Translations under genes and position numbers: made by a program
Notes under the pieces: generated by a model
Database searches by the model: none
Seen by the model: the letters and a program-made list of their open reading frames with translations, nothing else
What the model was told of the DNA's origin: nothing
Assembly: GCF_000716335.1 (NCBI RefSeq)
Contig: NZ_KL591031.1
Span: forward strand, 58,746 to 84,616
Length of the DNA stretch: 25,871 bases
Source: Streptomyces sp. NRRL S-118
GTDB taxonomy: Bacteria > Actinomycetota > Actinomycetes > Streptomycetales > Streptomycetaceae
Reading direction: 5' to 3'
Shown here: piece by piece, positions 24,349-25,871 of the stretch
Layout: each line of letters opens with the position of its first letter
Numbering within the stretch: position 1 is the first letter of the stretch

Positions 24349-25047
24349 ATGGCGAACTTTGTGCTGATTGCAGGTGCGCGACTCGGATCGTGGGCGTGGG
24401 ACGATGTGGTGCCGCATCTGCGTGCGGCCGGCCATGGCATCCACCCGCTGACGTTGTCCGGCCTCGCTGAGAAGCAAGGCTTGCCGGCCAGGCAGCAGAC
24501 CCACGTCCAGGACATCGTTGATGAGGTCGAGCGCCAGGACCTGCGTGAAGTTGTTCTGGTAGGTCACAGCTACTCGGGTATTCCAAGCGGTCAGGCCGCC
24601 GGGCGGATCGGTGACCGGCTAGCTCACGTGGTGTTCCTTGACTCCAGTGTGCCGGCCGACGGTGAAGCGTTCGTCTGCGCCTGGCCGGACGGCGGGGCGA
24701 TGGTGAGGGCATCGATCGCCGAGAACGGAGGGTTCTGGCCGGTCGCGCCTGCGGCCCACTTCGAGGGCCACGGTCTCACCGATGAGCAGATCGCACGGAT
24801 CGTGGGCGGATCGACGCCGCACCCGGGTGCCACGCTGACCGAACCCGCCGTGCTGGAAAGGCCGCTCGGCGACCTCCCGGCGACTTACATCAAGTGCACG
24901 CTCGGTGATCCCGAGCCGAGCGACGATGTAGCGAAGCTGCTGACCAGCGGGCGCTGGCGGCTGATCGAGATGGACACCGGCCACTGGCCGATGTTCTCCC
25001 AGCCACGCGAACTGGCGCGGATCCTCCTCGACGTGGCCGGGGCGTGA
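24349..25047 (+). CDS. Alpha/beta hydrolase (esterase-like)
   Basis: 232 residues from ATG 24349. The fold is shown by MANFVLIAGARLGSWAWDDV at the start, the nucleophile elbow VGHSYSG with Ser74, an acidic residue candidate Asp187 in CTLGDPEPSDD, and the catalytic histidine in DTGHWPMFSQP (His212). The layout resembles the small esterase/hydroxynitrile lyase-like group (SABP2/EstC type), which acts on esters or carbonyl compounds in the cytosol. Length is normal for that group. It stands alone between a possible small peptide gene and IS debris. Confidence 0.9.
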   Translation: MANFVLIAGARLGSWAWDDVVPHLRAAGHGIHPLTLSGLAEKQGLPARQQTHVQDIVDEVERQDLREVVLVGHSYSGIPSGQAAGRIGDRLAHVVFLDSSVPADGEAFVCAWPDGGAMVRASIAENGGFWPVAPAAHFEGHGLTDEQIARIVGGSTPHPGATLTEPAVLERPLGDLPATYIKCTLGDPEPSDDVAKLLTSGRWRLIEMDTGHWPMFSQPRELARILLDVAGA

Positions 25048-25099
25048 CCACAGTTCCATGCTCGCGGATTCCTTGCCAGCGTTGTATCAACTGCGCTGA

Positions 25100-25462
25100 T
25101 CACTGCGACTCGTTGATGGCCGCGACGAGGGCGGCCGCCTCGTAGCGGACTGCGCGTTTTAGGCGATTGGTGCCGCTCTCGACGGCCTGCCGAGCCTTGT
25201 AGTCCTGCGGGTCGAACTGAGGCGGCCGACCACCGCGCGAGCCGCCTTTCTTGCGGTTGCGGGCCTGGTCGACCTTGTTCGGGATGGTGCAGCGGATCCC
25301 GCGCCGCCGCGGCTAAGCGCGGTTCTTACGGAAGGCGTACGCCTTGTCGGCGCGCACGCGATCTGGCTGGGTGCGCGGCCTGCCCGGTCCAAGACGGGGG
25401 ACACGGACCTTGCCCAGGACAGGCTCGATCTGCGGGGAGTCACCCGTTGCCGGCCGTGATCA
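25100..25462 (-). pseudogene. IS5-family transposase, C-terminal half with deletion and stop
   Basis: The minus strand begins SIVITAGNG, shifts, and continues DSPQIEPVLGKVRVPRLGPG and RTQPDRVRADKAYAFRKNR, followed by an in-frame TAG where a tyrosine codon is expected. It resumes [20 protein letters not shown] and [20 protein letters not shown]. The usual HRAVATRYDKL stretch before [15 protein letters not shown] is missing, an 11-residue in-frame deletion. The stop is at 25100-25102. The N-terminal half is replaced by an IS630 gene. Confidence 0.85.
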
Positions 25463-25871
25463 CGATAGACCGGGCATCATCGGCAGCACAGGCTGAGAGC
25501 GGTCCAGTGCCTGGATCTGCGACTTCTCGTCCACGCAGAAGACCAGAGCCCGCTCGGGCGGGTCCAGGCAGAGGCCGACGACGTCGTGGACCTTGTCGAT
25601 GAAGTACGGATCCGTGGACAGCTTGAACGTCTGTGAGCGGTGCGGCTGCAGGTCGAAAGCCCGCCAGATGCGCGACACCGTCGACTGCGACAGACCCAGT
25701 TCCTTCGCCATCGAGCGTGTCGACCAGTGGGTCGCGTTCCTCGGTGCGGACTGCAGGGTCTTGGTGACCAGCGCGGCCACCTGCTCGTCGGTGACTGACC
25801 TGGGGCCGCCCGAGCGGGGCATGTCGCCCAGGCCGGCGATCCGGTGCTGGACGAACCTAGCCCGCCAACGG
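25460..25871 (-). pseudogene. IS630-family transposase, truncated (5' end outside window)
   Basis: The frame enters from the right edge (WRARFVQHRIAGLGDMPRSG) and reads through the helix-turn-helix NATHWSTRSMAKELGLSQST then VSRIWRAFDLQPHRSQTFKL. The first catalytic block VFCVDEKSQIQALDRSQPVL (DEKS) is present. After PMMPG the frame hits a TGA at 25460 and the sequence becomes the IS5 fragment. The second half with the remaining acidic residues is missing, so the element cannot transpose by itself. Confidence 0.88.

Overview
The window reads as high-GC actinomycete DNA, most likely Streptomyces or a close relative. Coding frames have strongly G/C-biased third positions, several genes start with GTG, and the families present (NB-ARC/TPR protein, HxlR and MarR regulators, Hanks-type kinase, DinB, Imm51, PNPOx, mycelial-actinomycete IS5/IS630/IS701 elements) fit that group. 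No rRNA, tRNA, CRISPR array or origin was found. The many broken transposases and decayed single genes suggest an accessory, recombining part of the chromosome, such as an arm or an island; that placement is inference.

Left part (1-8.2 kb): a membrane-anchored NB-ARC/TPR protein runs off the left edge. It is followed by a gene-poor stretch, a VOC/glyoxalase-fold protein with a strong terminator, an IS5-type remnant, and a 439-residue protein of unknown function. Next comes a classic divergent pair: a MarR regulator broken by several frameshifts, facing an intact NADPH:quinone-type oxidoreductase. Between them lies a striking double palindrome that overlaps a good promoter. Another IS5-type remnant follows.

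Centre (8.2-16.9 kb): an MFS exporter diverges from a regulator that fuses an HxlR winged helix to a peroxiredoxin-like domain, with an inverted repeat between them. Then come a hypothetical gene, a probably 5'-truncated gene with an eight-tyrosine run, a coupled lipoprotein gene and a terminator. A small membrane protein, a decayed LuxR-type response regulator, an FMN-binding PNPOx-family protein with an apparently leaderless promoter, a broken MarR/DUF2283/metallo-beta-lactamase cluster and a membrane-anchored Ser/Thr kinase complete this part.

Right part (16.9-25.9 kb): this is a transposase graveyard (IS5, IS630, IS701, IS5, IS5/IS630 junction). Between the remnants sit a frameshifted Imm51-type immunity gene, an HD-domain protein with an unrecognised C-terminal domain, a DinB protein, an aldo/keto reductase fragment, a methyltransferase and an alpha/beta hydrolase.

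The main theme is mosaic decay. About 13 kb of genes read cleanly, while neighbouring regulators, antitoxin-like genes and transposases carry roughly a dozen single-base indels. The best candidates for new biology are the HxlR-peroxiredoxin fusion with its divergent exporter, and the double operator left beside a dead MarR gene.
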